Shown: piece by piece, positions 12,989 to 26,700 of the stretch
Layout of the letters: every line of letters starts with the position of its first letter
Position numbering within the stretch: the stretch's first letter is position 1
NCBI GenBank assembly: GCA_027579435.1
Contig: JANBPK010000704.1
Location: forward strand, 238,325-302,324
Length of the DNA: 64,000 nt
Origin: Candolleomyces eurysporus
Taxonomy: Eukaryota > Basidiomycota > Agaricomycetes > Agaricales > Psathyrellaceae
Reading direction: 5' to 3'
Translations under genes and position numbers: made by a program
The notes under the pieces: model-generated
The model's database searches: none
The model's input: only the letters and a program-made list of their open reading frames with translations
Told to the model about the DNA's origin: nothing

Positions 12989-15900
12989 TTCCCTGCATTC
13001 CCTTACCAGCCTCCATATTCGATTCAAATTGACCTGATGAGACACCTGTACGCATCCATTGAGCNAAAAAAAGGTCACCATCATCGAGAGTCCAACGGGA
13101 ACAGTGAGTGTGACACACCACTACTAAGGGATGAACTGAAGGATTCGATGTGTCTACAGGGGAAAACGCTGACACTGCTATGCTCATCTTTGACTTGGCT
13201 GGTGGATGAGAGGGATCGTGCAAGAAAAGGGAAGATGAGAGCTATAGCAGGCGGGGACGAGATTGACGGTGGCTACGGCTGTTCTTGTTCCTTTAAAGCC
13301 GTTGAATTGACGTCGACTATGCAGCAGCCAAGGATTGGGTCGTTGAGCAAACTCTTGCCCGCGTTCGAAGAGAAATGGAAGCTGATGAAAGAGACTACGA
13401 AGAGAAACTTGCAAAGGCGCGGAAGAGAGAGCAGCAGTTGCGTCGTATGGCTGCCGGGAGAATGAATAAGAGAGCGGTGGGTTGTTATACCATTTGACGT
13501 TGAGTGAGTTTGCTCAGAGATACCCATTCTATTCAGAGATATCCAAATGCTGCGACTAGGGCACCCGGAGAACCTTCGAGTAGTAAAGCGCGAGCAGCTG
13601 AAGACGAAGATGACAATGTTTTCTTGCCTGAGGATGAACCCACCAACGATGACGGTGGAGAGTACATTTCTCCCGAGCTGCGGGTCCTTATGGAAAAGTG
13701 AGATTCTGTAACATGCTCTCAGTCAATTGAAGCGACTGTTGACCACTTCACCTCAGAGTCGACCGAATACAGCGCTCGCGGCATCTTCATGGCGAGGAAG
13801 AGGAAGTCGCGTGTACCAAGATCTATTACGCCTCCAGAACGCACTCCCAGCTCACCCAAGTCCTCCCTGAGATGAGCAAACTGAAGCTGAAACAGTCTGT
13901 CTCTGTAACAAACTACCACGAGAAAGGTTTCCTTTCTGAGCCATCGTCTCTACCTCGGAAGAGGTCCCTTTCTGTCGGAGAGGATGACGACAATCAGGAC
14001 GAATGCGGGACCAACAAGCAATTCCGAACGGTCTCTCTGGGATCAAGGAAACAGTTGTGCATTAACGAAGAACTCAAAGCTAAAAGCCGAGATTTAGATG
14101 AGGCGTGTCGCGAGCTGCTTGGCGGTGAGTGCTTCATGCCGAGTTGCTGAGGCAACCGCTGACTATCTTCATTTAATTACAGAAAAAGCGGGGAAGCGGT
14201 GCCAATACCTACCACCTGCGGGTGAAGAGGTGGCAATGCTTGACTTCCGAGATCAAATTCTAGTAAGTGTCGGGATTCAGGAAGAAGTTATCGGCGGCAC
14301 TGACTCCCGAATACAGGCAGTGCCGAAAGATATCGAGGATCTTGCTGAGGCCGGTCGACTTGCAAACATCTGCCCTTATTTTGGATCAAGGAAGGCTATC
14401 CCTCAAGCAGAGGTGAGCTCCCTCTCCGTTGTAATGGATTCCGCTCACCTATTGGCCGAAGCTTGTCACACTCCCGTATAACCTGTTGTTGCAAAAGTCA
14501 GCTCGAGAGGCTTTGGGTATCGACCTCAAAGATCAGGTCGTTATTATCGACGAAGCCCATAGTCAGTCACCCGGAAAGTTCTTTGTCAACGATTGAATGA
14601 ATTCTAACTCCCGAGCGATATCATCAGATTTGATTCCCACCTTGCTGTCCCTGTCAACAAACGTTCTGTCGTACTCGTCTCTCGCAGTTTCGTTGCAGCA
14701 AGTGTGCACGTATGTGCAGCGGTTCAAGAATCGCCTTTCTGCTGTCAACATGCTTCATCTGAAGAGGCTAGTTGTCTTTCTCGACGCGTTAAAGAAAGCC
14801 GCGTCGGAATGGAGAGACCAGAGAGTCGCAGCTTTGAAGAATAAACAGCAAAAGCTTGAGAAGTCGGAGGTTCTGACTGTGGTTGACTTCATGGGCAGGC
14901 TGGGTAAGAAAGCGTCGAGTATCAACCTATTGGAGATTGAGAGTTACCTGAAAAAGAGCAAGGTAGGAATGATTCTAAATTTTACTCCGAGGACGGGGTG
15001 ACAAAGTTACATTCCATATTAGATCGCAAGAAAGATTTCTGGCTATGCAGAGAAGCAAGCAGAGAAGGAAGAAGCTGGTGAGCTTGTCCTATCTAGCTTA
15101 TTGCTGGTAATTCATATCTGAAACGCGATCTTTCAGACGCTGGATCGTCCCGAAAGGCCAAACGAGGGACTCTACCGCCGCTACACGCAGTAGAGGACTT
15201 CATGGTATCATTGAGCCACCCCAACGACGGTACGTCTCATGCTGCGTCGGAACTTCTATGATGCCAACGCCAAAACGTATCTTAGATGGCAGAGTAACTT
15301 TCACCTTCATTGAAGTGCCTGGACAGGAGGCAACTGTCGAACTCAGATATCAATTGTTGAATCCTGCCCCAAACTTTTTGGAAGTGGTGCAAGACGCAAG
15401 GGCTGTCGTATTAGCCGGAGGAACAATGTCTCCTGTGCGTTCTATTCTCAGTCCCTTCACTGTGCATCTGAGTTTGACTAAAGGTGTCGTGTGCTTCGTG
15501 ATAGATTTCGGATGTGATCAATCAACTTTTCTATAGCGTGCCTCCGGAAAGGATAACGAATTTCTCATGTGGACACGTTATTCCCGAAGAAAATTTGCAA
15601 ACGCTCGTGGTGAGCAGAGGACCGAAGGGCGGTGATCTAGACTTTAAAGCCAGTAGGCAGGGTGATCCAGCCGTGGTGCGTACACCGTGTCCTTTTCTCA
15701 TCACATTTCTCAATACATTTACATATATATATGATTGGAAGTACTAACGGACCCTCGGAACAGATATCGGAGCTTGGCCAAATTCTGTTCAATTACGCTT
15801 GCGTAGTATCAGCGGGAATGATAGTATTCTTCCCATCTTACAGTTTCCTCAATCACACAAAGGAAATCTGGGCGAAGACGAAGACGCTGGAAAGATTTGC

Positions 15901-16654
15901 GGTGAAGAAGTCGGTGGGTTCTTCTCCCTCTACAATGAAGCATTCATCAGTTGTTGAATCGATCCGTACTTGTAGGTGTTTTTTGAACCCCAAGAGAGCA
16001 CGGAGGTTGACACAGTGCTTCGCGAGTATGCCGCAGCAGTTCAGGTGGGTGCTCCACCCATCTTGTTTCACGATTGAATACATATCGATGCTATCACCTG
16101 GTGTTATTAGGGACAAGTGCCCGATAAAAAAGGGGGTGCTCTCTTGTTTGCTGTTATCGGCGCAAAACTTTCTGAAGGCCTGAATTTTGCGGATGACTTG
16201 GCTCGGGCTGTCGTCATCGTGGGCTTACCATTCCCAAACCTGGGCTCTCCGGAGCTTAGAGAACGTATGAAGTACGTCAAGATGCTCGAGGAGAAACGAT
16301 TGATCGGTAGTGCGGGCACGAACAAGAGGGAGTCAGGCAAGGATGCGGCCGCGGAACTGTACGAAAATATGTGCATGAACGCAGTTAACCAGAGTATAGG
16401 TGAATGTGGTTCCGGTGCGCACTAGAGAAACATACACTGACGCTGTTGTTTGCTTGCCAGGTCGGGCGATTCGGCATAGGAACGACTGGGCATCTCTACT
16501 GCTGCTCGATCGCAGGTATGCCAACCCTTCAATTCGCAACAAGCTCCCGAAATGGATCAGGAAAGAGTTGGTTGTGAGCGAAGGCTTTGGGCAGACCATC
16601 AAGGACGTTGCAGCCTTTAGTTCCCAGAGACGAAAGCATGCAACGTCGTCATGA
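12959..16654 (+). CDS. CHL1: Iron-sulfur DNA helicase Chl1/DDX11 (XPD/FANCJ family)
   Basis: 5'-3' DNA helicase of the DEAD_2 family, needed for sister-chromatid cohesion and fork stability; nuclear. Seventeen exons from 12959-13103 to 16461-16654 give 904 residues. Walker A is ESPTGTGKT, split exactly by intron 1. The Fe-S domain cysteines are seen in KQLCIN, DEACRE, KRCQYL and NICPYF. The DEAH box is VVIIDEAH, and further motifs are [25 protein letters not shown]-like IVFFPSY and the C-terminal arginine region [10 protein letters not shown]. The [19 protein letters not shown] region between motifs I and Ia is the insert typical of Chl1 rather than Rad3 or Rtel1. The N at 13065 is a spurious base: deleting it restores [14 protein letters not shown]. 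The gene lies directly behind the YPD1 duplication, whose promoter copy derives from this gene. Confidence 0.95.
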
Positions 16655-17308
16655 CATGTATGTATTGGATAGATATGACTGGGCCCTCAAACACGCGAGA
16701 ACAGAGTGTGTACTTATGGCTTGTGAGTGAGATCATATGCGCCCAAGTAGTTTCATCAGATTAGTTGTAACATCATCAAGGAGTTCTCGTTGGCTGCCCT
16801 TGAAAACGTCACCAAAACTCCAGCCTTGCTTCAGTACCATCATAATTGAAAGCTGTGCTANTGACCATAAAAATATCACCAAGTAGCTTCTTACGACCGT
16901 GCGCTTGGTTGGTAGCGCCCTCAGGTGTAACTTGATGAGATGATCGTGTGCACAGCTCCGGTTTGGGGAGCGGACGAAACGGAGAAATGTTACAGTTTCG
17001 GATGAGGAGATGTGCCAGGAGTTGATTTATGGCAATGCTGGCAGCAAGGCAATATAATAAAGAGGAGGCCAGGAAAGAGAAGTTCACTAACTTCTAGGGT
17101 TATTATGTCCGTGGGTGGCCGTGTGATTTCGAATTTCGAATTTCGCTGCTGGGCCGCGTGCCCATCACAGAGCGACAGACAGTCCCACCACGGACTGACG
17201 CGACTCCCACTGGTCTCTATCGACAACCACTCCATCCACCCTCACTCCTCCAGCTCCCATACCAACTGTCAGAAGCGGGCTGAACGGTGGCAGGGTTATT
17301 ATGAGGAC
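16655..17308. other. Intergenic with a possible 36-codon minus-strand ORF
   Basis: Convergence region after CHL1. A minus-strand frame from 16843 to 16733 begins MMVLKQGWSFGDVF and ends NLMKLLGRI before a TGA. It reads like protein but has no family I know and could be the last exon of something longer. A short perfect direct repeat of the type TTTCGAA occurs at about 17128-17143. Nothing else stands out. Confidence 0.25.
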
Positions 17309-19579
17309 ATGGGTTTTTTCTCCCGAAAAACAGATGACAGCGCCAACGCTACTTCCACCATCACCACCACTCTTCCGGTCTCCCATCCGGCGGCGAGCGA
17401 CAAGTCAATGGTCCAGGTCCTTCGTTCACGATTTGTGCGTCCATTTGTGGTTTTTGGTCATAGGAGTTCCAGCTGACCTTTGCTTTTTCCGTATCTGTGC
17501 TGTCGGTCATACTCCATGTCGTCGGAACGAAATCGTCCCGTAACTGCTGTTTTATGAATGTCGGGCATGAATAGTCCGGTAAAAAGGGGAAGGAGCGTGA
17601 AGAATTGCTGCCAGCAACACCTAGTTCGACGAAGAATGGCTCTATCTTGCGACACGAGCCTTCGACGACATCCATTCTCCTGCCACCCTCCACCTCACTC
17701 TCCTCCAACTTTGACGGCATTGGTGCCAGCCCAAGACCGAGTACTTCTACACGACCGTCGTTCCACACTCATCGGCTACCCAAGGACTATGATGACAGGC
17801 CGTTGCCGGCCACGCCCCAGAAGAAATCTGGAACAGGAGAAAAACATCCCAGTTCTCCTCTCTCAACCACAAAGTCAAGGAGTGGACACACCGCTTCTTC
17901 TTCCCCTACCTCAAGAAAAGGGGACTCAACTGTCATGTTGTCGCCTCCCCAACCCAGCAGAAAACAGACTGGAGGGGTCACGTACGTTCGCTTTCATCTT
18001 GTCGCAAGAGGTTGGGTCTTGACGCGAGTTTTCTGGTATAGGGTGACGTTGGCGCAGCGACTGAATGAACTGGCGGTAGCAAACGCAGAGGGCCTCCTAA
18101 AGTCGGTACCGTATTCCCTTCTTTTTATACCTTTTTGCCATGCTGACCCCATGTTTTTAATTTTGAATCCTGCAGTGATGATGAATACCGCCTTCTTCGG
18201 CAGAGCTTATTCGACAGATTTGCTGGCAACGCGGTCGTCCCGCAGGAAGAAGCCATCGTTCCCGCTGCAAGACCCAGGCCTAGAAACACCAGTGGAGCAT
18301 CGGACAGTCGTCGTGAGTTTGTTTTTGCTCATTCTTGAATGATCCATACCGATTTCATTTCTCAGCTACTGCCAGACCACTGTCCAATTTTCAAGTCGAG
18401 GTTCCACGGCCGACATCCATTCATTCACGGAACTCCATGTCATTTGGTGTGACCGACCTTATTCGGAAGGCAACCGGTCGGAGGGCTTCGTCTGCAACCA
18501 AAGACAGCGATACCTCCAGCATATGGTCTGCCAAATCCAGCTCCTCTAGACTGTTCCGACTTCCCCGAACACTGTCCAAGAAGTCGAGTAATTCCTCGAT
18601 CAACACCACGGCATCGAGGGTTCCTGCTGATACGATATCGATATCTTCGAAACGCGGAGGAACAGCGGGGGCTTCTGACAGGGGCCACTCTGATCAAGGA
18701 CATCATTCACTTTCCTCGGGTCCTCGTTCAGCGTCGGGCAGCATCAGAAAGAAGCACCAAACACCACCGTCTTCCTTCCCAGCACGTGTCATTGGCCAGG
18801 ACGGGCGGTACTCGACGAGTGTGCGGGACGTCTTTGACGAGGACAATTTGAGAACGGCACAAGATATTCAGAAGGAAATCTATGCGGTGGAGGCGGAGCA
18901 GCGAAGGCTAATGGACGCGTTTAATGGGTTGGAGATAACCACTCTGAGTAAAGTACGCCGGCACCACCAGGCCAAACCTTCGCTCAAGGGCACAGAGAGT
19001 AATGCAGAATCCCAATGGGGAGGGTCGGATACTCGGTCACACAAGCGACGCAATCCTAGTGACAGCGATGGCATGTCCATACGGTCTGGGACTTCTACTC
19101 GGACGACACCTTCCATGGCCCCGTCCGTTGCGCGATCCGCGTATTCCTCTCGGAACAAGACTTTGCGACCGAAGAACAGCCACACATTGAATTCACCCTT
19201 GGCATTGGCGTCACCGTCGTCTTTGCATAGAAAAGATTCATCGTCGAGTTTTACATCAGATGGTCGACGATTTGGTCCTGCGCCCCCGGTTCCGGCTTTA
19301 CCCCTCTCCATCTCTCATAGCCATTTGCGGGCAGGTAATAATTCCAGTATCAGCCTAGCCCGCAGTGGCCACACCCCGATGGATGTGGTGCACGAAGACG
19401 AGGATCGCAGTCTCTCCGCGGCTACAGAGACAGTCCGGATGGAGGAGGATTATGAAACCGAGATGGACGACATTCGACGACGAAGGGAGGAAGTGGGATT
19501 GCGGTACGAGGCGCGCCTTGAATATTTGAGAGCCAAGTTGAAAGGGGCTCAATTGCACGAGAAACTACTGAAGAAATGA
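17309..19579 (+). CDS. Ser-rich protein with C-terminal coiled coil, function unknown
   Basis: Exons 17309-17434, 17575-17981, 18042-18101, 18176-18312 and 18366-19579 give 647 residues; all junction phases agree. The start MGFFSRKTDD is chosen because it follows in-frame sequence without family character and gives a compact basic N-terminus. The protein is dominated by Ser, Thr and Pro with basic patches (RKATGRRASSATK, SRLFRLPRTLSKKSS), suggesting a largely disordered, phosphorylated protein. Two helical segments stand out: TLAQRLNELAVANAEGLLNDDEYRLLRQSLFDRFA in the middle (exons 3-4) and the last 60 residues, which hold AQDIQKEIYAVEAEQRRL-like and RREEVGLRYEARLEYL-like coiled coils. I do not recognise a catalytic domain. 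A cytoskeletal or polarity adaptor is possible but unsupported. Confidence 0.75.
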
Positions 19580-19907
19580 CACTTCTACCTCGATCTACTA
19601 TCATATACTTAAGTCTTATTGTACTCACTTAGACTATTTTTGCTTTTGGATTTCGCTTTGGATCTATGTTTTTCTTTCCTTCATGGCCTGTAGGATTCGG
19701 TTTAATAATTACTGACAGGGGCATGGTTCAACACCTGAGAGTCTCGACTCGGAAAGCGCGCCGGATTTGGCGTCTGGTGCCGATTAAAGCCACCGAGGAA
19801 TTGCCAGATTAATCATACTGCGCCAAGCTTCCTTCTGACGTGACGACTACGAACAACGTCGGCGGCAGGTTCAACGTCGTCCACAACAGCGAGCTCGTCG
19901 TGCAGGC
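19580..19907. other. Promoter region of the cation exchanger gene
   Basis: The 3' UTR of the Ser-rich gene and the 5' region of the exchanger gene. No TATA-like or other strong motif seen. Confidence 0.35.
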
Positions 19908-22900
19908 ATGTCGAATCTACCGTCGCACGCTGCTGAAGACAGCGATTCCTCTGCAACATCCCCGACGCCAACCTCCCATGGCCCACTCCATCGAAGCATC
20001 AGCAGGACTTCTCAATGGTCTGCGACAGAAACTCCCCAGCACCACAACCAGGGAACCTCCTATTTCCCCTCTTCGCCCCCATCCTCGTGGCAGCATACAT
20101 CGCCCACGAATACTAGGAACGCGTCGTCCTCTCAACCGAACCGCCGTACCATGCGTAGTACCAGCATCAGCAGCTCCCATGCATCTCGCAGGTATGACGA
20201 AGTCTCCCTCGAACGGGATTACGACTTCGACGACGATGACGAAGAAGACACCGAACGAGAGCACTACCGCGAGCCCAGGCGTCGTCTTGGAAAAGCCGCC
20301 GCAGCGCCAGAAAACGCTCAGGACTCTGGTGAAGCAGACGACGAGTCGGACGAGAACGGGGAGCCTGTAACGTTGAAGGACCGTCAATCGCTCATCAACG
20401 TCGAGCATCCCTTCGGTCTCCCCATCTGGAAACCAGCGCTGTACAAGAAATCGCGTACCATTACTCGCAACGCCGATGCTGCGCTCCACTCCATTCCCTC
20501 TGCCCAGGCAGAGCGACATTTGCTGCCGGGCAATCTATTTTGGGTGGTCGCTTTTGGTTGGTGGCTGGGAATCGTTTGCGTCCTTGTCGCAGCGGTTCTC
20601 TACTTGATACCGCTAGGCGGGAAGAAGTATGCGACGTTGGTGTATGGCCTCGGGTGGTACATCGCCTGGCCGTTTGGAAAGTACGTTGAGGGTGACGCGC
20701 CCCTGGAGGATTTGGAGGAAGACGCAGACACGCCAGAACATTGGAGGAACGGTAGCAACGCCACTGTTCGCGGGCCACTGACAGACCGGGGCTCCATCGA
20801 CACCGTCCGACACTCGGAGATCGATACGCAGAGACTTTCAGCGTCCGAAGAGCGCACGTCCTTGTTAGCACAGAGGGATTCCAACCTCCCGGCTCCGAGC
20901 AAGTCATACGGTACCAGCGAGCATGTATCCACAACAGCATTCGGGACCGCTGCTAATCAATCCAAGGCAAGCGACCTACTCGGGAAGATTTGCTTTTGGC
21001 TTGCCTTCATCTCAATCATCGCACCCCTGATACTCCTCGTTTGCCTCATTTGTTGGGCATTGGTCGTCACCATTCCAATGGCAAGATTGAATTGGCAGCT
21101 CATCAAGTACATGTTCACCCGGCCATTCACTATCCGATTCTGCGCAGCGCCCCCAGTTGTTGTGGTTGCAACACCTCCGAATGAACCTGCTACGGTCAAC
21201 GCAGCAGAAGTACCGCAATCTCCCGCTCCTGCTCAATTCGCGATTACGCATCCCCGTTTATCCGAAGGCCAGCTAGCCCCGTCTGGATCGCCCGCGTCCA
21301 CGGTTCTACTTTGTGTATACAAAGCAGTCGGTGCAGAATACTACAAGTACACGGTCGGCGGTGTCAATATCCTCTTCGTCAACCTTCTCCCGATCGTGTT
21401 CTTCGTCATATTCGATGGCTTCGTTCTGATGCCCATGGTCGAGAAGCTGGAGCATGAAGGAAAGCACGTTCCTGCACTGTTGGCCGCAATTGCTTCGGAA
21501 GCCACAGTTTTCCTTCTATCCCTCTTGAGCGTCATCCCGCTTTCCTACTTCATTGGAATGGCTGTTGCGTCCATCTCAGCGCAATCCTCCATCGGAATGG
21601 GTGCGGTCATCAACGCGACATTCGGTTCCATCATCGAAATTATCTTGTACGGGATCGCCCTGACGCAAGGCAAAGGTCATCTTGTCGAAGGTTCTATCGT
21701 TGGAAGTTTGTTGGCTGGTGTACTTCTGATGCCCGGGATGAGTATGTGTAGTATGGCGTTACGAAGGAAGGAACAGAAATTCAATGCGAAGAGCGCTGGT
21801 GTGACGAGCATGATGTTGATCATGGCAATCATTGGAGCTTTGGCGCCTACGTTGTTCTATCAAACATATGGCAATGTGAGCACTATGTTTTTGATGTTCT
21901 GTGATTACTGACTGAATACGATTCCTTAGTTCCAACTTGTCTGCAGTGGCTGTCCATCTACACCAAATCAGGGTGGAAATGCTCCCTGGATCTGCGACCA
22001 TTGCTATTACAAGCATCCGGACCCAGTTGATGACCCTTTCTACCAATCTTCGGTGAAGAATTTCATGTACTTCTGTGCTGGCATCCTTCTATTTGTGCGT
22101 ACTTCCACGATCTATAGACTTTATCACCCCAGGCTGACGTGAACCTGTTGCAGTCCTACCTCATTGGCCTCTGGTTCTCGCTTCGCACTCATGCAAGCCA
22201 GATCTGGCAGAACCCCCAGACACTTCTGCACTCCATGGAACTTCCTACACATGCTGGCACCGGCAGGATTTCACTCCACAACAAGCTTCCAACATCTACC
22301 ACGTCCGCAACGTCCGCTGCACCATTCCCGCTGCACCGCAAGATGAGCAACGCTGAACAAGGTCATGGAACTCGCGATACATCTGCCCGTGGAACAGCTC
22401 CCAATATGTCACCCACATTCCCAAGGCGTGTTTCTTACGCTGTGAGCCAGCAGCCTAGCTTCCTGCCCGTAATGGAGAGCGTAGACCATGCTGTGAAGAA
22501 CTCGGACTTGCAGAACCTACAGCTCCCCGCGCCTATGACAACGGATGACTTTACTAGGGCTGTGGCAGTTGCCACTGTTAGTGCTTTGCGTCACCAGCAG
22601 GTCCATGGCGGTGGTAAGCTACGGGCATCGGAGCACGAAGCGGGCGGGCAGGGCGGTCATGACGCGCCTTCCTGGAGTCGAACCACCAGTGCCAGCGTCC
22701 TTCTAGCTTGCACTGCGTTGTACGCTCTCATTGCTGGTGAGCCTTAAACTCTGNAAACGAAGTTGGCTGCAGTCGACTAATTTTTGCGACAGAACTTCTC
22801 GTCGATGTTGTCGATGTCATCCTTCNAGGTTCCGGTATCGATGAGAAATTCCTTGGTGTTACACTGTTCGCTCTTGTGCCCAACACCACTGAATTCATGA

Positions 22901-23478
22901 ATGCTATGTCTTTCGCTCTCAACGGCAATATTGCGCTGAGGTACGTGTATCTATCGACGTACCTGTACCTGAACTAACTCGCATGTCGCTCTTAGTATGG
23001 AAATTGGTTCTGCCTATGCCCTCCAGGTGTGCTTGCTGCAGATTCCGGCAATGGTTGCATTCTCTGCTTGGCACGATCCCGAGCATATGGGAGAGGTGGC
23101 CAGAACTTTCACGTATGTCGAACAACCTTTCAAATAATTCTTGGAAGCTGACGTTCTTCCAGCCTCATTTTCCCAAGATGGGACGTCATTGCCCTCATTC
23201 TCTCCATGTTCCTGATGACGTATACTTATATCGAAGCTAAAAGCAACTATCATAGAGGAAGCATTCTCATTCTGAGGTGAGTTGCCATTGTTGACNATAT
23301 GTCTATCNCTGCTGATCACACTTTNNTCAGCTATCTGGTCCTTCTTTCTGGCTTCTACTTTGCTCCCCCCACATCTGTAGACGTGGATACCGGCTTTTTC
23401 CAAGGAGCGTTGAACGAGTTTCCTAACTTGACGCTGTGGCAAACTGTCCGTTGGTATCTGCACCGTATCTGGTCCTAA
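19908..23478 (+). CDS. VNX1: Vacuolar monovalent cation/H+ antiporter, Vnx1-like (CAX superfamily)
   Basis: Exchanges monovalent cations (in yeast Na+ and K+) for protons across the vacuole or another endomembrane. Seven exons (19908-21875, 21930-22094, 22154-22736, 22793-22940, 22996-23112, 23163-23276, 23331-23478) give 1,080 residues. A long disordered, acidic N-terminus is followed by a YccF/DUF307-like membrane module (LPGNLFWVVAFGWWLGI, ATLVYGLGWYIAWPFGKYVEG). The two halves of the CAX exchanger come next. The first half ends with GMGAVINATFGSIIEIILY, the c-1 motif with the Asn/Glu core. The second has LFALVPNTTEFMNAMSFAL (c-2). The halves are separated by a long hydrophilic loop around residues 720-900. 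The YccF-like module plus the CAX core, rather than a bare CAX, is what points to Vnx1 instead of Vcx1. Confidence 0.9.
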
Positions 23479-23723
23479 ACTCTNTNNANANCCGGAACGA
23501 AACCATTGCAAAACAACCGGACACTTCTTTACCCTGACACATGACTCAGCTGCTTCTGTGCCTCCAGCCCTTGCTCGGACCATCGCCCTGCTTTCCCGTT
23601 TGGTCGTCAGAAGCCGATTTCACGATGTATTGTTGTACATGTAGTATTTATGCCCGCCATACCCAACATGGCCTTACGATCCCAATGTAAACCCNGTTCG
23701 TGCTTTTTTTCGCTATACGTTCT

Positions 23724-26700
23724 TCAATGCAAGCTTTGTAATGTTTCTAATGCCCTCTTGTATTCCTCGGAAGAGAGATGGAGTCGTTCATGCTCGCTTG
23801 AGCCGGCATAGACTTTGTCCACTTGCTTTTGGTTTCCGAGCATGGTGAGGAAGGATTCGAGGAAGTCCCCGTCGATGAAACCAAAGGCGGCTGATTCCCC
23901 GTCACTTGGGCCATAGATCTCTCTCGGGGCTCGATATCTTGGAGNTTGATTAGCTCATAGACTCGGATTAAGNGGTGAAAAGTGGGACNTACTTTGCAAG
24001 ACTTTGTCCTCCCACTCCGGTGGTGGCGTTATCTAGATTTCGCTGAAGGTTTGAAAGTTCAACACCCGTGTCCCGGTCGTCGACNTTGATGATAACTCCA
24101 ATTCTTCCTGATGACGTGCAGAAAACAGTGTCGGGTGTAAAGATTTGACTTCCCGTTGAGTCCGGGTTTACACTCCCTGAAAAGTGTATTAGCGACATAT
24201 CTCTTCAGACGAAAGGGAGAANCATCTCCTCTTACCTCTGATAAATTTGGTCACAAAATCAGCCAAATGGTAGCCACCATCACGTTCCAGCCTCTTGCGT
24301 TCCACAACTCTACCCAAGGAGAANGAAAAGAGGTTCATTGTATTCTAATACGTGCATCGTTAGTGCTGCGATCATTCAAGCGTAGCAGGAGATCGAGTTT
24401 CACACTCACGTTGGCGGTGATGATCTGCCGTTCGTTCAAAGCCTCTACTGCGACGGGGCAAAGGGGTCCAAAGTCCCGAGCNTCCGATTCGAACTTGTCT
24501 TCCGACACCTTGATCAACGAAACTGTNCTGATTTGGTCNCCAGTAACAATGTGATCTCCGTAAGAGCCCAAACTCGACACGATATAGTTGTTGTACCATG
24601 TCGCTGCGGACTGTAATGTAAAGGNTGCCGGGGAAGTGGCGTCACGAACAAANTTGAAAAGAATGACCTAAAAATACATTCACCGTTAGCGTCGGGTCAA
24701 TCTGGGGTATGACTACAGAGAAGTTGAAACGAACCGCTGATTCTGCTGCTACAACNAACTTGTCGTTGACGGACTTGACAGCATAGACACATCCCACAAT
24801 GTCCTCGGANGTGACTAGCGTCAANTCGGTGTTGGACGCTGCCAGGCCATCCTGTGCAACGGCGGTGAAGATCCTCAGACGACCTTGCACTGGCTTGTGG
24901 TCTTCATCGGGATAAATCACACTCCCAGCACAGATATATGAGAATTCCTTGCCATCGACCTTTCGCGTGAAGCTGGCTAAAGACGTGATNTCTTCGTTGA
25001 CGTCACATTTGAACTCGGACANCACTAACGNCCAGGTTAACTCTNAGCTCGAGAAGANGNTGAATGGTGCATACCGGTGAAGTTNGTNTCGTCGTACAGN
25101 CTCAAGACGCTTTTAACGGGTTCGAATTCGCCGATCCGGATACCCTTTGCGATAGTACANGCAACAGCAAAACACCTCAACAGTGGAATATAGGCAATTC
25201 GGCGTGGGTTGTCATGTCCCAGAGGTATCTAAGNGAAATGNTGGTGTCAGGCGNGGAGGNCCNATTTGNTCAAAAACNGAANGCTTACAGTCCTGACNTT
25301 GAGTTTATTCAGATCCAGAACTCTCCCGATGGTCAGACCTTCAGCTCCAGCTAGAACGAGGCTATTCGGGAAGGACTTGGANTTGAACCGGCACGCCCCC
25401 ACCANATCCTATATAATGGTNTCAACTTCNGTTCANCTANCACCGANCAGACGCAGGAAAATACCTTGAGCATGACAGGCGAATGAACAAGNTTCTTGTT
25501 GTCTAAGGAGACAACAGTGGCCCTGTTACCAGCGGCAAAGACGGACGCCTTCGCGTTCACTTCGCAGACTGTAAGACTGACAGGCGCATGACCCAAAGAA
25601 ACGATCTTCTTATCCAATAACTGCTTCGCTTTCGGATCGAACTTGAAATGTGCGAGGGANCCGTTGCCCAACCCACAGATGAGATAAATTTGGTAGTCCG
25701 GAAGCCCTTTCTGGACGTTGAAGTTGAAAAGCTGCAAAGACCTGACGATTGCTGGAAGNGGGTCGGTCTTGACAACTGTGACAAGCTTCTCTTGGCTAAA
25801 CTGGAGNATTTCCGCATGGTTTGTTCGCCAATACGATACNGCGACGAACGGAGAGAAGGGTGACGTCGAGGTAGCCGGCAGGCATGAAATAGCCGAAACT
25901 TCACGGTAGTGGTCATGCTTGAATCTGTGGAAGTAAAGCGAGCTGAGCCAAAGAGCAGTAGCAACNNTTACGGTAGCACCTACGCAAGACGATTNAATCC
26001 GTTCGATGCTTCGTTGACATTCAGCAACACTACGAGTCCACCATTGAAAGCAACAGCGATCTGGCTTGCGTTGATGCTTGCAGNCACGATTTCGGTGANG
26101 TTCCCNGTCAGTCGAAGATCTTGAGGAAGATATCTGGCCTTTTCGATAAATCCNTCTAGGGCACGGTCATACTCCAGAAGGTATACACCGCTCTTGACAA
26201 CTTGAACGACCTGGTTNGAATCGAAGTAGCTTGCTTTCCCGGCCACNGTTCCCCTTCGCTGAATNTTGCCNAATGCAAGGGTNCGTTCGTTGGTTTTCAG
26301 ACCCTTCCCAAGAGCGTCGCTGAGCTGAACGAGCGAAGTGTCCGCCCCTGCGTCATTGAACCGATAGAAGAGTGTCTGGGAGTTGGTCGAGGCNATTAAG
26401 TGGGTGTGTTCACTAGTAATCAAAGGCACGAATGAGAGTTAGGATCAATTGGAAGTANCCTCAGCACGTACCTAGCCTCAAAGTTCGGTTTGGTTGCCCA
26501 TATTCCAGTAAGGTTCATGATTCCAAGGATCGAAGCTAGTCCCTGATACTCGCTACCGTTCCGAATGACATTCAATGACCCTGTATTGTTACCACCGGAG
26601 CATGTCACTAGTTGTTGCTAAATANNGATAATGCAGTGTAAGCCTCAAGAGCCAATGCACTAGTTAAGTCAATGAGACTTACTTGACCGCTTCCCTCTAC

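Noticed and set aside
25378..25405. tRNA-like GGTTCAANTCC on the minus strand
   Set aside because: It lies in an exon of DDB1 and no cloverleaf arms or acceptor stem can be formed around it.
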